Assembly: GCA_020050685.1 (NCBI GenBank) | Contig: JAGVKG010000022.1 | Span: 1 to 64,000, forward strand | Direction of reading: 5' to 3' | DNA from: Candidatus Obscuribacterales bacterium | GTDB taxonomy: Bacteria; Cyanobacteriota; Vampirovibrionia; Obscuribacterales; Obscuribacteraceae | DNA length: 64,000 nucleotides | Shown here: positions 53,001-62,564 of the stretch, piece after piece | Position numbering within the stretch: position 1 is the stretch's first letter | Layout of the letters: every line of letters starts with the position of its first letter | Program-made: the position numbers and the translations under genes | The notes under the pieces: generated by a model | What the model saw: the letters and a program-made list of their open reading frames with translations, nothing else | Databases searched by the model: none | What the model was told of the DNA's origin: nothing

Positions 53001-53388
53001 CGAATACGAATATATTGATGGCCAAACACCAGCCAAGGATCGTTTGGACAAGGTCAACAAATTCAACGCCGATCCAACTATTCCAATCTTCTTAATCAGT
53101 CTCAAAGCTGGCGGTACCGGACTTAACTTGACCGGTGCTGACTATGTCATTCATTATGACCCTTGGTGGAACCCTGCTGTTGAAAACCAAGCAACTGACC
53201 GGGCACACCGTATCGGACAGACCAAACACGTCTTCAATTACAAGCTGATTACCAAGGGAACTGTAGAAGAAAAAATTCTTGCTTTGCAAAAACGCAAACA
53301 GAAGCTTGCAGATTTGATCATCGGCGGTGACGAAGGCATTGCCAAAGAGCTTACTAAAGAAGACCTAGAATTCCTCTTCTCATTCTAA
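50050..53388 (+). CDS. SWI2/SNF2-family ATPase with SWIM zinc finger
   Basis: A 1112-residue helicase-like protein. A SWIM zinc-binding motif CSCPYFEPVCKH (about residues 78-90) is followed by a variable domain and a Gly/Asn run (GNGNGNGNGNG, about 383). The SNF2 ATPase has motif I ADDMGLGKTIQT, motif II DEAQ in LILDEAQNIKNP, motif III ALSGTP, and motif VI TDRAHRIGQTKHVF. This is the usual bacterial HepA/RapA-related SNF2 layout, where the protein moves along DNA or remodels RNA polymerase. Bacterial SWIM-SNF2 proteins have no fixed role. Its stop overlaps the ATG of the next gene by one base (TAATG). Confidence 0.92.
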   Translation: MMNQASGKKLSLSLKAVQEASSEPVYRRGIQYYRRKKVLKYEEINGGSLIEALVIGSESQPYKIRVVIDSPEQFTAECSCPYFEPVCKHSVAVLLTNVAKNHPGIRFDIGESDRQRENVFESGPRAKDFLEDPRAQAGEGSGNEPAEVSADPSEPEITLGVLVIEKPLALILGTIPDEIQGKVNILKIPPEALDYLPAGSRAWKLAKYLTMLPQITKGPAGGHRIPRADEGCVLGHASLCARLINTSDNKVMTFSQDAIKPRLIISETENGELSLRLLAITEDGKTLAEPLFFLGQSSYVLADGVFYFIDASPLSRLFQFFDSYGKMTVKLDVVPKFLSQDIPNLMKKLDVQLDESSAPFPMSINEPPQVVIRLVEKRPGQGNGNGNGNGNGVHGHNGHGDSDTVFLDLALGFRYGNLVLPSRDETSAVESEVYTRTISEEGQSVWVKRLWDQEGQLRRFLTNLQPTRTIADRFYFIDEAACDAVFYLSSEQSSDWEIQGINNLHKYRVMNEPVKIKANLMLNKDAFKFEFQLQAFAADQSIPFTQIIDSVFRNRNYLQLEVAEGDKQYVRLPVQTLLSLLKAVGQSKETARPLYQALPIAAALEAHGIDIEYDQGFSDFIEKLCNFRTLEPQALHKDFRGSLREYQKEGYSWLKFLREYGLGGILADDMGLGKTIQTLALLLAHHKNAKRSPSLVVAPTSVVYNWMMEAEKFTPTLNTALFLGRDRHELLAKLKRQTGTKPDVVFTTYGIIRRDYEALKEVQFDHLILDEAQNIKNPESVGAIASKSLKALHRLALSGTPVENRLRELWSIFDFLMPDFLGEYKEFNETFERPIESGNENSGQKLRKIVHPFILRRLKSQVEKELPDRTDVINLCEMEDDQRSLYLDVLDECRQKVFGEIASKGIGRSQISVLAALLRLRQVCCDPRLLKNRPADETLPESGKLEALMEMVDELVEGGHKMLIFSQFVEMLSLIRPELEKAGYEYEYIDGQTPAKDRLDKVNKFNADPTIPIFLISLKAGGTGLNLTGADYVIHYDPWWNPAVENQATDRAHRIGQTKHVFNYKLITKGTVEEKILALQKRKQKLADLIIGGDEGIAKELTKEDLEFLFSF

Positions 53389-56300
53389 TGTTGTACTGCA
53401 GTTTTTCAAACATTTCAGTTAAGTCTGCCGCCAAACAGGCAAACTGGGATAGGCATAAGAATCTACAACTAATAGCATTAGTACTTTTATTGGTCTGGCA
53501 TTTTGTTTGCTTCCCTTCTCATGCTTTAGCCGGACAATTTCGCGATACACGAGAGGCACAAGCTGCGGCAAATAATGGCGAGCCAGTTGGCAGAACCCTC
53601 AATGTAGATCTCACATCAACTGCCGCAATTGTGCAAGCCTCCGAACTAGCAAATATTGCTGGCGTCACCATCCAAGTCGGCAATCTGACTCGCACAATTG
53701 CTCAAACAGATTTGTTGACAGCAGCCGAAGCAATTGCTGCCCATCAAGTAGTGACGACAGGACAACAATTCTTGCTTTTGAGTGCAGAAGGTTCCGCCAA
53801 TGGTGGCAGCTTTGATTTGCATCTCTTTGCCAACGACAATTTACAAAACCTGGTTATTCCACAAGGTGTGACATGCACGCAAAATTTCAGCAAAAGCGAT
53901 CCATTAAATATCTCAGGCGGCTTGACTAACTACGGCACACTTAACTTCACCACGCAAGGTCGCGCCAATATAGCAGCGGTTATCGCAGAAGATATTCTCA
54001 ATCAATCTGGAGCCACCATTAGCGCGCGCGCCAACTTGCATTTAACAGCGACTAATAGTCTGACAAATCTTGGCTTGATTACAAGCACTGGCAATCTCAC
54101 TTTGAACTCAAGCAATATCACAAACCAAGGAATTATTTCAGGTGGCGAAAACATCCTGGTTCAAAATCTTACAAGCTCCGGCATCCAAGCTTTCGGCGGC
54201 ACTTGGTCTGCGCCGCAAATCAATTTCTTTGCTCCCATTGGTGCAGTCAATGTTGACGCAGAAATTATTAATGGCTTGGTTTCTGTCAAAGCACTGGCAG
54301 CTCAAGTAACTGCCGATGCCAGCAATTTGACCATTGCCAATATTGATGTAAGCGGCGATCCTTTATTTACTTCCGCTGGCGACCTGACACTAGTGGCAAA
54401 CATAACCGCAGCCGGTCAACCATTCACAGCAATTGCTGCAGGCAACATTATTGGTGCCGCAAAAACAGGGACAGTGATTTCCACAGCCAGCGGCGGCGGT
54501 GGTGGCGATGTGATTTTGTTAGCCGGTGCTGCCAACCAAACTGTTGACGGTATAACCACTGTCACAGGTGCAAGCGGCCTAACTGGAAATATTTCCGGAA
54601 TTAAAAGCATTAACGCATCTGGAACTGGTGGTGGTTCGGCAGGTGACGTGATTCTGGCAACTTTCGGCGGAACCATCACTGTTATTGGCGACATCAACGT
54701 CAACAGCACAGCAAATACAGCCGGCAATATCTTGGTGCTTTCGCCGGACAATATCACTATCAACAATCTCAATTCTCAAGGAACGCATGGTGGCACACCA
54801 GCAATTGTGATCCGCAATGCTTCACCAGCTATTGTCGATACTCTTACTTTCAATGCCGCTGGCGGATTACTTACGGGAGAAATTACTACCGGTGCTGCCA
54901 GCACACAAGCAAGCGCCTCAGTTACTGCCGGAAACCTAAGTACTGCTAGCAGCTTTGCTGCCGGTGGCGATGTCTTGATCACTGCCAACAATGGTGTGAC
55001 TGTGACAAGCATAAAAACGCTTGGGGCGAACATGCGCAAATTTAGCAATGGTGTAAATGGACTGCCCGGCGGAGCCGTGCAAATTGAAAATCTCAATTCA
55101 CAAGTCACTATTAAAGGACTGATTGATACATCAGGCGGCGGTGGCGCAGCCGGTGCATGGGCATCATCACAAGACGGTGGTGATGGCGCCAATGCTGGCA
55201 ATATTTCCATAACGTCAATTGGACAAATTGTTACTCAAGCAATTCTTGCAGTTGGTGGCGGCGGTGGTGGCGGTGCCGGATCAAGTGTTGTCGGCACAGA
55301 TGCAGGTGATGGCGGCGACGGGGGCGCAGGTGGCATTATCAATATTGTTAGCAGTGCCGGCATTACAGTTGGCGCGCTCTCTGCTGGTGCTGGCAATGGT
55401 GGCGGTGGTGGCGGTGGTTGTTGCGAAGGTGGAACTGGTGGATTTGGTGGCACGGGTGCTACTGGTCAACCCGGAATTCGCGCCTTAGCAAAAGGACTTT
55501 TACTTGGTACATTCCCATACGGAACATTGCCCGGCGGATTTTACTACGGGCCTGGTGGTGGCACGGCAGGACAAGGCAAGTACGGTGGCGGCGGCGGACC
55601 AGGCGGTTGGTGGGGATTTGAATATGGTGGCACTGGTGGCACCGGTGGCTCTGCTGGCGCGATTACAGTCACCGCAGTACAAAACGTTGTTACTGCCGAT
55701 CTATCTGCCATAGGAGGCGGCGCAGGCGGCGGTGGTGGCATGACTGCGCAAGGTGGTGGCGGATCATCTGGTGCGTCTGGTGGCAGAGCGGAAGATTTGA
55801 TCAAAGTTGGTGATGGCACACCAGGCGGTGCCGCAGGACGCTACTCCGGTGGTGGTGGCGGACAATGGCATCAAGCTGGCGCTGCAGGCGGAATATTTGG
55901 TGGCCGAGGCGGCAACTCAGAAGTCGATGGAAATGGTGGCAATGGCGGACCATCAGGTGGTGGTGGTGGTGGCGGCTGGACAAAAGGTGGACTCGGTGGT
56001 GGCTCTGGTCCAACCGGATTCGGCGGTAATATCACAATCACATCAAGCGAAGGTGCAATTTCAACCACCGGCAATATCGAGACATTTAGTTTTACAAAAG
56101 CAGCTGGCAACATTTCCCTCACTGCTAAAACGGACATCGCAATAACTGGTTCGGTGCGCAGCGACAGCGGTACAGAATCAGGTGAGACATCTATTAGTAC
56201 AGAGACTGGCTCGATCGCCATCGGCAAGAACATCGATGCCTCAAGTGGTGGCACAGGCAATGGCAATAACATTTCATTGTTTGCTCACCAAGGGACAATT

Positions 56301-58613
56301 GCCGTTGGTGCACCAGCCAACACTCTCGGAATCAACGCAGTTGGCTCAATCAATACAAGTAGCGTTGGTGCAGCTGCCGGGGAAGTTTTAATTGAAGGCG
56401 GCGGCATGGTAAGTGTTAGCGACAGCATCATTACCAGAAGCGGCAAACTTAGCATAGGCTCAGGCGGTGCTGTATCTATTTCCACCACCGAACTTGAAGA
56501 CAGCCCAATTGCCGCACACATCGGACGCGCGATCATCGGCGGTTATATCGACAGCCGAGGTGGTGATTTTGTCGATGGGCAAACAGGCGGATCGGTGAGT
56601 ATCATTTCCGGTACACTACAGATTCTTGGCGCGATCACAGGCGCAAGCATCATAACCTCAGGAAGCAATGGTGCCGAGGCCGGTTCAGTCAATATTCAAA
56701 CCTTTGGCATTCAATCGGTACCAAGTGCTTTTGATCTAACAAGCACCCAAGCATCCGAGATGGCATTACCGGGCGGATTGTTTTCCGTCGGAAATTCGAC
56801 CATTAATGGCACCGCTGCCAACATAGTAAGCGGGGACACTGTTGCTTCACTGCAAAATGCCGCAAGCATAATTGAATCTACTCCGCTTAATTTAGCTGAC
56901 GATACAATCGTGATTCAAACAACTGGTTCCAGTTTCACGATCAACCAAGATGGTATAGATACAGAAATTTCAGTTGTGGATGAATTTGGCAACCACAGCA
57001 TGGTCACGCCCGCCCAAGCAATTGCTTTATATCAGCTCTCTCACGATCAATTGCAAACAATTGGACTCAACGCACTGGGACAAGCAACAAACACAAACCC
57101 GAACACAGGATTGGGACCAAGCCTGATTGCAATTCCTGAATTCGAATTGCCAAAACAGTTCACATCTTTCAATCTGCAATCTGCGAGCCTCGATGGCGGC
57201 ATTGAGCTAAACATCAGTGGCATCACACCAAAGTTAGTCATGCCCACGGCTTTGCCAGCCACAATTGCCGGTTTTATCAACTTCACATCAGACAACTCAA
57301 GTGCCCAAATATTGTTTAACGCACAGCCCCTGTCAATTGCATCAACAGGTGGTATCACCGGTACAAGCACAACAGTCCTAACGCTTTCCGGCAGCAATGC
57401 TAATTGGAACAACGAAGGCGTGATTCAATCAGGTTCTCTGGTCATACAAAGTTCGGCAAACTTATTCACTTTGAATTTGGGGGCAAGCGGCTTGATCGTA
57501 GGACCGTCCGAATTGGATCAAGGCTCTGTGCAATTCCTTGCCCAAGCCTTGATCATAAATGGTGGCACATTCGAAGCAATAACTGTTAATGCAACCGTCA
57601 ACAAAGTTTCGATTGCCAGCAAATTTGCCGAAGCGGCAGCACTAGGCAACATTGCCGCCACCGCCATCAGTGTCACAGCAAATCAGATCAATATCGCACC
57701 AGGTTCCACGCTAATCACCCAAGCACAAGTTGTCTCAACTGGCAGGAGAGCCGGGCAAAGTGTTGGTGCTATTGCTGGCATTACCCTTCACGCAACAAGC
57801 GACGCCATTGATATCGGCAGAGACAGTCAGCTTATAGCTATCAATGGCGCTGTTCAATTATTGGCAGACCAAGGCTCAATTGAGATTGGCAAACATGTAT
57901 TAATACAAGCAGGATCTCTTTCGGCTAGTGCCACACCACAAGGTCTAATCACAACCAAGTTCCTGGCTACAAGCGGGCAGGTTACCATCACCAGTGGATC
58001 ATCCACCGGAATTCTCATTGATTCTGCCGCTGGCGCCGATCAGACATCAATCATCAGCAATGGACAAGACATGCTTTTAGTTGCTCTGAATGGTGGCGGG
58101 ATTGCATTCGGCGATTCAGCAATACTGAAAGTGAACGGTGGCAATTTAGTAGCACTAGCGTCCGGAGAAATTTCCGGCAATCAAACAAACTTTTCGGCCA
58201 GAGCCTTGAGCAAAGCGGGAATGAAAACCGGTGGTGGCATAGAGATTGGCTCTGGTCTGACCACAAGCGCGAACATCATCAATTACTATCGCACCAGACC
58301 GCCATTTAAGACTTTTACACTCAGCCCCAATCCACTACCGGATATCGGCACAAATGTAACGATCAACAACAATGCCATTAATCAGGGCATGGTGCAGGTC
58401 AACATCATAGGTGGTGGCACAGTTGCTATTAGCGATTCTACAATCAGCCTCAAGCGCGGCATAGTTGTTTTCGATGCCACAGGCGCCAATGCCGCAATAG
58501 AAATAAATGCTGCCACCTTCAGCACCGAAGCCAACCCAATTTCTTATCAATCACAATCAACCAGTGATGGCGAATACCTTGTCGACACTAGTGATTTTGA
58601 TTTAGACGATTAA
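53388..58613 (+). CDS. Very large exported Gly-rich beta-helix protein (FHA/adhesin-like)
   Basis: A 1741-residue protein. A long N-terminal region of about 30 residues precedes a hydrophobic signal segment (about 28-50, LQLIALVLLLVWHFVCFPS), cleaved near ALAGQ. The body repeats short motifs such as ITNQGIISGG and LTLNSSNI, typical of right-handed beta-helix adhesins or filamentous haemagglutinin-like proteins. Residues about 590-880 are extremely Gly-rich (GGGGGGAG runs). No autotransporter barrel, sortase signal or SLH domain is visible at the C-terminus, which ends in an acidic tail (DFDLDD), so how it is surface-bound is unclear. Probably translationally coupled to the SNF2 gene. Confidence 0.8.
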   Translation: MLYCSFSNISVKSAAKQANWDRHKNLQLIALVLLLVWHFVCFPSHALAGQFRDTREAQAAANNGEPVGRTLNVDLTSTAAIVQASELANIAGVTIQVGNLTRTIAQTDLLTAAEAIAAHQVVTTGQQFLLLSAEGSANGGSFDLHLFANDNLQNLVIPQGVTCTQNFSKSDPLNISGGLTNYGTLNFTTQGRANIAAVIAEDILNQSGATISARANLHLTATNSLTNLGLITSTGNLTLNSSNITNQGIISGGENILVQNLTSSGIQAFGGTWSAPQINFFAPIGAVNVDAEIINGLVSVKALAAQVTADASNLTIANIDVSGDPLFTSAGDLTLVANITAAGQPFTAIAAGNIIGAAKTGTVISTASGGGGGDVILLAGAANQTVDGITTVTGASGLTGNISGIKSINASGTGGGSAGDVILATFGGTITVIGDINVNSTANTAGNILVLSPDNITINNLNSQGTHGGTPAIVIRNASPAIVDTLTFNAAGGLLTGEITTGAASTQASASVTAGNLSTASSFAAGGDVLITANNGVTVTSIKTLGANMRKFSNGVNGLPGGAVQIENLNSQVTIKGLIDTSGGGGAAGAWASSQDGGDGANAGNISITSIGQIVTQAILAVGGGGGGGAGSSVVGTDAGDGGDGGAGGIINIVSSAGITVGALSAGAGNGGGGGGGCCEGGTGGFGGTGATGQPGIRALAKGLLLGTFPYGTLPGGFYYGPGGGTAGQGKYGGGGGPGGWWGFEYGGTGGTGGSAGAITVTAVQNVVTADLSAIGGGAGGGGGMTAQGGGGSSGASGGRAEDLIKVGDGTPGGAAGRYSGGGGGQWHQAGAAGGIFGGRGGNSEVDGNGGNGGPSGGGGGGGWTKGGLGGGSGPTGFGGNITITSSEGAISTTGNIETFSFTKAAGNISLTAKTDIAITGSVRSDSGTESGETSISTETGSIAIGKNIDASSGGTGNGNNISLFAHQGTIAVGAPANTLGINAVGSINTSSVGAAAGEVLIEGGGMVSVSDSIITRSGKLSIGSGGAVSISTTELEDSPIAAHIGRAIIGGYIDSRGGDFVDGQTGGSVSIISGTLQILGAITGASIITSGSNGAEAGSVNIQTFGIQSVPSAFDLTSTQASEMALPGGLFSVGNSTINGTAANIVSGDTVASLQNAASIIESTPLNLADDTIVIQTTGSSFTINQDGIDTEISVVDEFGNHSMVTPAQAIALYQLSHDQLQTIGLNALGQATNTNPNTGLGPSLIAIPEFELPKQFTSFNLQSASLDGGIELNISGITPKLVMPTALPATIAGFINFTSDNSSAQILFNAQPLSIASTGGITGTSTTVLTLSGSNANWNNEGVIQSGSLVIQSSANLFTLNLGASGLIVGPSELDQGSVQFLAQALIINGGTFEAITVNATVNKVSIASKFAEAAALGNIAATAISVTANQINIAPGSTLITQAQVVSTGRRAGQSVGAIAGITLHATSDAIDIGRDSQLIAINGAVQLLADQGSIEIGKHVLIQAGSLSASATPQGLITTKFLATSGQVTITSGSSTGILIDSAAGADQTSIISNGQDMLLVALNGGGIAFGDSAILKVNGGNLVALASGEISGNQTNFSARALSKAGMKTGGGIEIGSGLTTSANIINYYRTRPPFKTFTLSPNPLPDIGTNVTINNNAINQGMVQVNIIGGGTVAISDSTISLKRGIVVFDATGANAAIEINAATFSTEANPISYQSQSTSDGEYLVDTSDFDLDD

Positions 58614-58614
58614 C

Positions 58615-60831
58615 CTACAAGCGCCCGATACGATCTTCGCCTGAGGCAATTGTGTAAGCCCAGGCAGCAAATTCTTTGCGCAGAATCTCGTCATTCATGG
58701 CAATCAAACTATCGGTTGGCAATTGCAGAATCTGACAAATCTGAAGCAGATCAAGTTTTGTAAAATGGTCGCGAGCCGCAAAAGTTCCGTCATCCCGCAA
58801 GACAAACAATTTCTTGCGCAAGCAGGCATTGATTGCCGGAGCATGCGGATCGTCTGCGCTTACATCAGGAGACGGCGCTTTATCTGCATTTGTTTTGCCC
58901 ATCAAATCAAACATCGCGGCCAAGGCAACTGCCGCATCTTGTCTGGCAATTGGCTCATTAGGGTGGAAACTAAGATTGGCATGCGCGCCTGGCATGATAC
59001 CTGTGATTGCCAAAAATTGAATGGCGGCAAAATCAGGATGCTCGCAAGGGACATCATCAAACCAATAAATTGGTGAACCTTGTTCAACCAGCATTTGTTG
59101 AATCTTGCGATAGTGTTTCTTGTTGTCCCAGATTTTGTCGATATCTTTGTTGTTAGCAATTGCAAAGCTGGCAAGCAAACCAGCTGCTTCGCCAATTGCC
59201 CATTCAATTGGATGCAATCTGAATGCACCATTGGTCACATGCGTCACACCAATATTTTTACAAGCCGGCACCAAATTCTTCATCTTCATTGGTATTAAAC
59301 TGCCCAAAGGCAATTGGAATGGATTGGTAGGCTGTGCAGCTCCCGGTACATCCTGTTCGCCATGAATATCAATCGGATACAAACCAATGCCAACAGAATC
59401 AGAAAATGCTTTGGCGCGTGCGCCTGAGTTCGCAGCAGAAGCAATGTCTTGTTCAACCACTATTTGTTTGGCAACAATTCTTCTGGACTCGCGGATATAT
59501 GGGTATTTCGACAAGCCATCCGTCGTGCCCATGATGTCAGTCCGCAAGAGAAGTTCCGGATAGCCTACGCCTTCATCATCACGAGGCGCTTCGGTTTGCA
59601 GCCAATAAAGAAAACCAAGAGAAAGTGCCTTGCCCAACGCCAGTCTTTCCGCTTCTGTTTCCGGCGGCTTATCAATAATATTTTCACCGCGCAAATCGTT
59701 ACTGTCCCAATTGATCATTGCCAAATCGTGCTCAAAACCAGAGTCTGCAAATTTAGCTTTCTGAATCAAACGCCTGTATTCCCAGAAAGGCAAACGAAAG
59801 GTCAAGGTTGAATCAAAATCATTTCTGGTTGTCGTCTCAAACATCTTGTAGCCTTGAAACGAGAACTTTTCCTTAGCGACAAACTGATCATAATGCGGCG
59901 GCTTGTCTATGACATGACTTTCGCCCGGTCTCAACTCAAGCACAAAGGGATAAGTAAAGTCTTGCACGTTTTCGCGATTGGCAACTTCTGGTGCATGCGG
60001 TTCATTAGTTTCAGATTTTGATTCTGCACCAGATCGATACTCCGCTCCGGAAAGGGCAATCAGATCGCCAAGCTCCGTTGCATCGATACAAATTTGTGGT
60101 TTGAAAACGACGGGCTTGCCACTTTCCAAATCAATCATGGTGACTGTTTGAATTCTCTCGCCTTCCACCTGAACTTCAATCGGCTTCAAGCGGTATTGCA
60201 CTTTCAAGTCGGCTTCCGCGCACAAAGGCGCAAGTATTTCGCCCAGCTTCCTGACTGCAACTTTCGGCTCAAAAGAAAGTCTTGTCACCCAACAGCCGCC
60301 AGGATTTAAATAATTCTCCTTGGCTGCATCAGTCGAAAGTCTATGTTGCAAACGGTAGTGCTGACGAATTGCCGTGCGAAATTTTTGATAGCGCAAACTG
60401 GCACCACTTGTCTCCACCAAATAATTTTCATCAAGCGCAGACACGCCCTGCGATGTCATCTGCCCGCCAAGCCAATCTGTCTCTTCCGTCAAACAAACAG
60501 AAAGTCCAGCCTCTGCTGCTTGTATTGCACAAGCGACACCACCCATGCCACCACCAACAACCAACACATTGCACTTAATGGCCGCCGGTAATTTTTTTGG
60601 TGCAGTAAGCTTTTTAATCGCGCGTGCCGGATCGGCAATCGTCACACTTTGCACATCGACACAAGCCAATTCCGCTTTGGCTTTGTTCGGCAAAGCTGCC
60701 ATTTTTTCTTTTTTGATTTCTGCGGTTGCATCCATGATTGTGATTGAATTTATGAGAAGAGCGATTGTGAAACTTATTTTTGATCGTCGCCAAAACTCCC
60801 GCTGCGAGAACCTCAATTTTGCATAACGCAT
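58615..60831 (-). CDS. FAD-dependent oxidoreductase with SLH-like C-terminus
   Basis: 738 residues from the ATG at 60831, since an AGGCG-like site precedes it; a TTG five codons upstream is an alternative. A hydrophobic N-terminal segment (about 18-33) could be a signal. The FAD_oxidored domain starts at VLVVGGGMGGVACAIQAAEAG with TEETDWLGGQM and ends near HLHPIEWAIGEAAGLLA-like sequence (about residue 565). A C-terminal segment (ITGIMPGAHANLSFHPNEPI then RQDAAVALAAMFD) looks like an S-layer homology unit. Such enzymes oxidise unknown substrates. An extracytoplasmic enzyme tethered to the envelope is suggested. Confidence 0.8.
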   Translation of the reverse strand: MRYAKLRFSQREFWRRSKISFTIALLINSITIMDATAEIKKEKMAALPNKAKAELACVDVQSVTIADPARAIKKLTAPKKLPAAIKCNVLVVGGGMGGVACAIQAAEAGLSVCLTEETDWLGGQMTSQGVSALDENYLVETSGASLRYQKFRTAIRQHYRLQHRLSTDAAKENYLNPGGCWVTRLSFEPKVAVRKLGEILAPLCAEADLKVQYRLKPIEVQVEGERIQTVTMIDLESGKPVVFKPQICIDATELGDLIALSGAEYRSGAESKSETNEPHAPEVANRENVQDFTYPFVLELRPGESHVIDKPPHYDQFVAKEKFSFQGYKMFETTTRNDFDSTLTFRLPFWEYRRLIQKAKFADSGFEHDLAMINWDSNDLRGENIIDKPPETEAERLALGKALSLGFLYWLQTEAPRDDEGVGYPELLLRTDIMGTTDGLSKYPYIRESRRIVAKQIVVEQDIASAANSGARAKAFSDSVGIGLYPIDIHGEQDVPGAAQPTNPFQLPLGSLIPMKMKNLVPACKNIGVTHVTNGAFRLHPIEWAIGEAAGLLASFAIANNKDIDKIWDNKKHYRKIQQMLVEQGSPIYWFDDVPCEHPDFAAIQFLAITGIMPGAHANLSFHPNEPIARQDAAVALAAMFDLMGKTNADKAPSPDVSADDPHAPAINACLRKKLFVLRDDGTFAARDHFTKLDLLQICQILQLPTDSLIAMNDEILRKEFAAWAYTIASGEDRIGRL

Positions 60832-60996
60832 GCGGACGCCTGCCAAGCAGATTAGTTACCAATTCGTTTATCTTAGCTGAACTTATCTTGTACTGCCCCC
60901 ATAAAACCTGATTCAATACATAAAACTTGCGGAGCGCATATAAAACGCGCAACCAACGCTCGCGCAAAAGGCACCGCCAATAGAGGAAACCACGCC

Positions 60997-61599
60997 TTGA
61001 CGAACCAACAAACAAGCAAATGCAAATCTCCGGTTGTAAACATTATTGAAAGCCTTTCGCCCGACATTTTGGTCTCGGCTGCCAAGATTAAGGTACTCTT
61101 GATGGATGTAGATGGTGTCTTGACCAATGGCGAGATTTTTTATTTCCCCGGACCAGACGGCAAGATGGTTGAGTTCAAGGGCTTCAATTCGCAAGATGGG
61201 CTAGCCCTACATTGGTGCCGCGAGGCAGGCATTGCCACCGGCGTAATTTCCGGACGCGAATCGCCATCCGTCAACGAACGCGCCAAGAACTTGGGCATGC
61301 GCTATGTTTATCAGGGCTTGCTGGACAAAGTCGCATCGTATGAAGAAGTTTTGCAAGATGCCGGTGTGACAGCTGATCAAGTTGCTTTTATTGGTGACGA
61401 TTTTACCGATGTACCTTTAATGGTAAGGTCGGGTCTGGGTTTTGCCCCAGCCAACGCCCGACCAGAGGTGCTGGCCAAAGCTGATTACATCACGCAAGTA
61501 AGGGGCGGCGACGGAGCAGTGCGTGAAATTATCGAATTGATTTTCCGCGCCCAGGACCGTTGGCAGGGCATCATTGAGAAATATCATTTAGGCGCCTAA
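60997..61599 (+). CDS. kdsC: KDO-8-phosphate phosphatase (HAD family)
   Basis: 200 residues from a TTG with AGAGGA about nine bases upstream. HAD motifs are present: DVDGVLTNG (motif I), ISGRESP (motif II), Lys in LDKVASYEE and GDDFTDVPLM (motif IV). The lack of a cap domain and the FNSQDGL block match KdsC. It removes phosphate from KDO-8-phosphate during synthesis of the LPS inner-core sugar, so the cell should make LPS. No other kds gene is in the window. Related YrbI-type phosphatases with other sugar substrates cannot be excluded. Confidence 0.85.
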   Translation: MTNQQTSKCKSPVVNIIESLSPDILVSAAKIKVLLMDVDGVLTNGEIFYFPGPDGKMVEFKGFNSQDGLALHWCREAGIATGVISGRESPSVNERAKNLGMRYVYQGLLDKVASYEEVLQDAGVTADQVAFIGDDFTDVPLMVRSGLGFAPANARPEVLAKADYITQVRGGDGAVREIIELIFRAQDRWQGIIEKYHLGA

Positions 61600-61686
61600 T
61601 GCCACAAATTATATCGACAGAAACGGCAGTCTTAAGGGCGCAAAGCTATAGGATGTTCAAGAGACAGCTTCCTGACATCACAAATA

Positions 61687-62544
61687 TTAAACTATGCTAC
61701 CACCACCTACGCGAATGAGTTGTCCGGTGACCCAACGCGCTTGCTGGGAACACAGAAAGACTACGACATCAGCAACATCATCGGGTTGACCAGCTCTTCT
61801 CAATGGAGTCTGTGCAGCAATCTCGCGCTCGAAGTTTGCATCTATCCAGCCAGTTTGAATAGCGCCCGGGGAAACAACGTTCACCGTGATACCGTACTGA
61901 CCAAGTTCTTTGGCTGCCGAACGACTGTAACTTTCTACTGCCGATTTTGCTGCAGCGTAGGAAACTTCTTCCGGAAAACAATAAGAGCCGCTCGTACTGA
62001 TATTGATGATACGTCCCCATTTTAAGTCACCACTAGCATACCGTCGCGCATATTCAGCCATTAGAAGCGCGGTCCCGCGAGTTATGACATTGAAGTGAAG
62101 ATCCACCGTATGTTCCGAAATGGTGGCTAGTACTCGGCCGATCCGATCTTCCGCGTTGTCTTCGCAAGGCGAGAAAGTGTCAGCTGCCCAACTTGCAGCA
62201 TTGTTTACCAATATGTCTATATGTTCAAATTTTCTCTGTGCTTCTTCGAAGAGTTTGCAAATGTTATTTGGCTGCCCGAGGTCGCATTCCCACGCAACTG
62301 CATTGCCGCCTCGTTCATTGATCAAATGAACAATATGATCTGCTGTCTGTGACTGTCTTGCTTTATATAGTGACTCGCCCGGAGCATCGAACAAGTTTTC
62401 CAGGGGCAAGTCCTTTTGTGGTCGGAAATAATGCAAAAACACAGAAACACCTTGATCGGCCAAGGCATTAGCGATAGCCGCGCCAATCCCGTGATTTGCA
62501 CCCGTAATCAAAGCTGTTTTTCCGTCCAATCCTGTATCGATCAT
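61687..62544 (-). CDS. Short-chain dehydrogenase/reductase
   Basis: A 285-residue classical SDR. The cofactor motif is TGANHGIG, NNAAS follows, and the catalytic Ser (NISTSGSY) and YAAAK (YxxxK) are intact. It resembles 3-oxoacyl-ACP reductases and glucose-dehydrogenase-like SDRs, but an insertion of about 25 residues after the second strand (QKDLPLENLFDAPGESLYK) sets it apart. The substrate is unknown. It is transcribed in the same direction as the downstream side of the HTH/nucleotidyltransferase-like pair, 20 bases beyond it. Confidence 0.85.
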   Translation of the reverse strand: MIDTGLDGKTALITGANHGIGAAIANALADQGVSVFLHYFRPQKDLPLENLFDAPGESLYKARQSQTADHIVHLINERGGNAVAWECDLGQPNNICKLFEEAQRKFEHIDILVNNAASWAADTFSPCEDNAEDRIGRVLATISEHTVDLHFNVITRGTALLMAEYARRYASGDLKWGRIINISTSGSYCFPEEVSYAAAKSAVESYSRSAAKELGQYGITVNVVSPGAIQTGWIDANFEREIAAQTPLRRAGQPDDVADVVVFLCSQQARWVTGQLIRVGGGSIV

Positions 62545-62564
62545 TTTGTCCTCATGTCGAAATA

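Noticed and set aside
54416-56536. Minus-strand Pro-rich frames opposite the Gly-rich adhesin
   Set aside because: Gly codons on one strand read as Pro/Thr/Ala on the other, so open frames arise without coding meaning.
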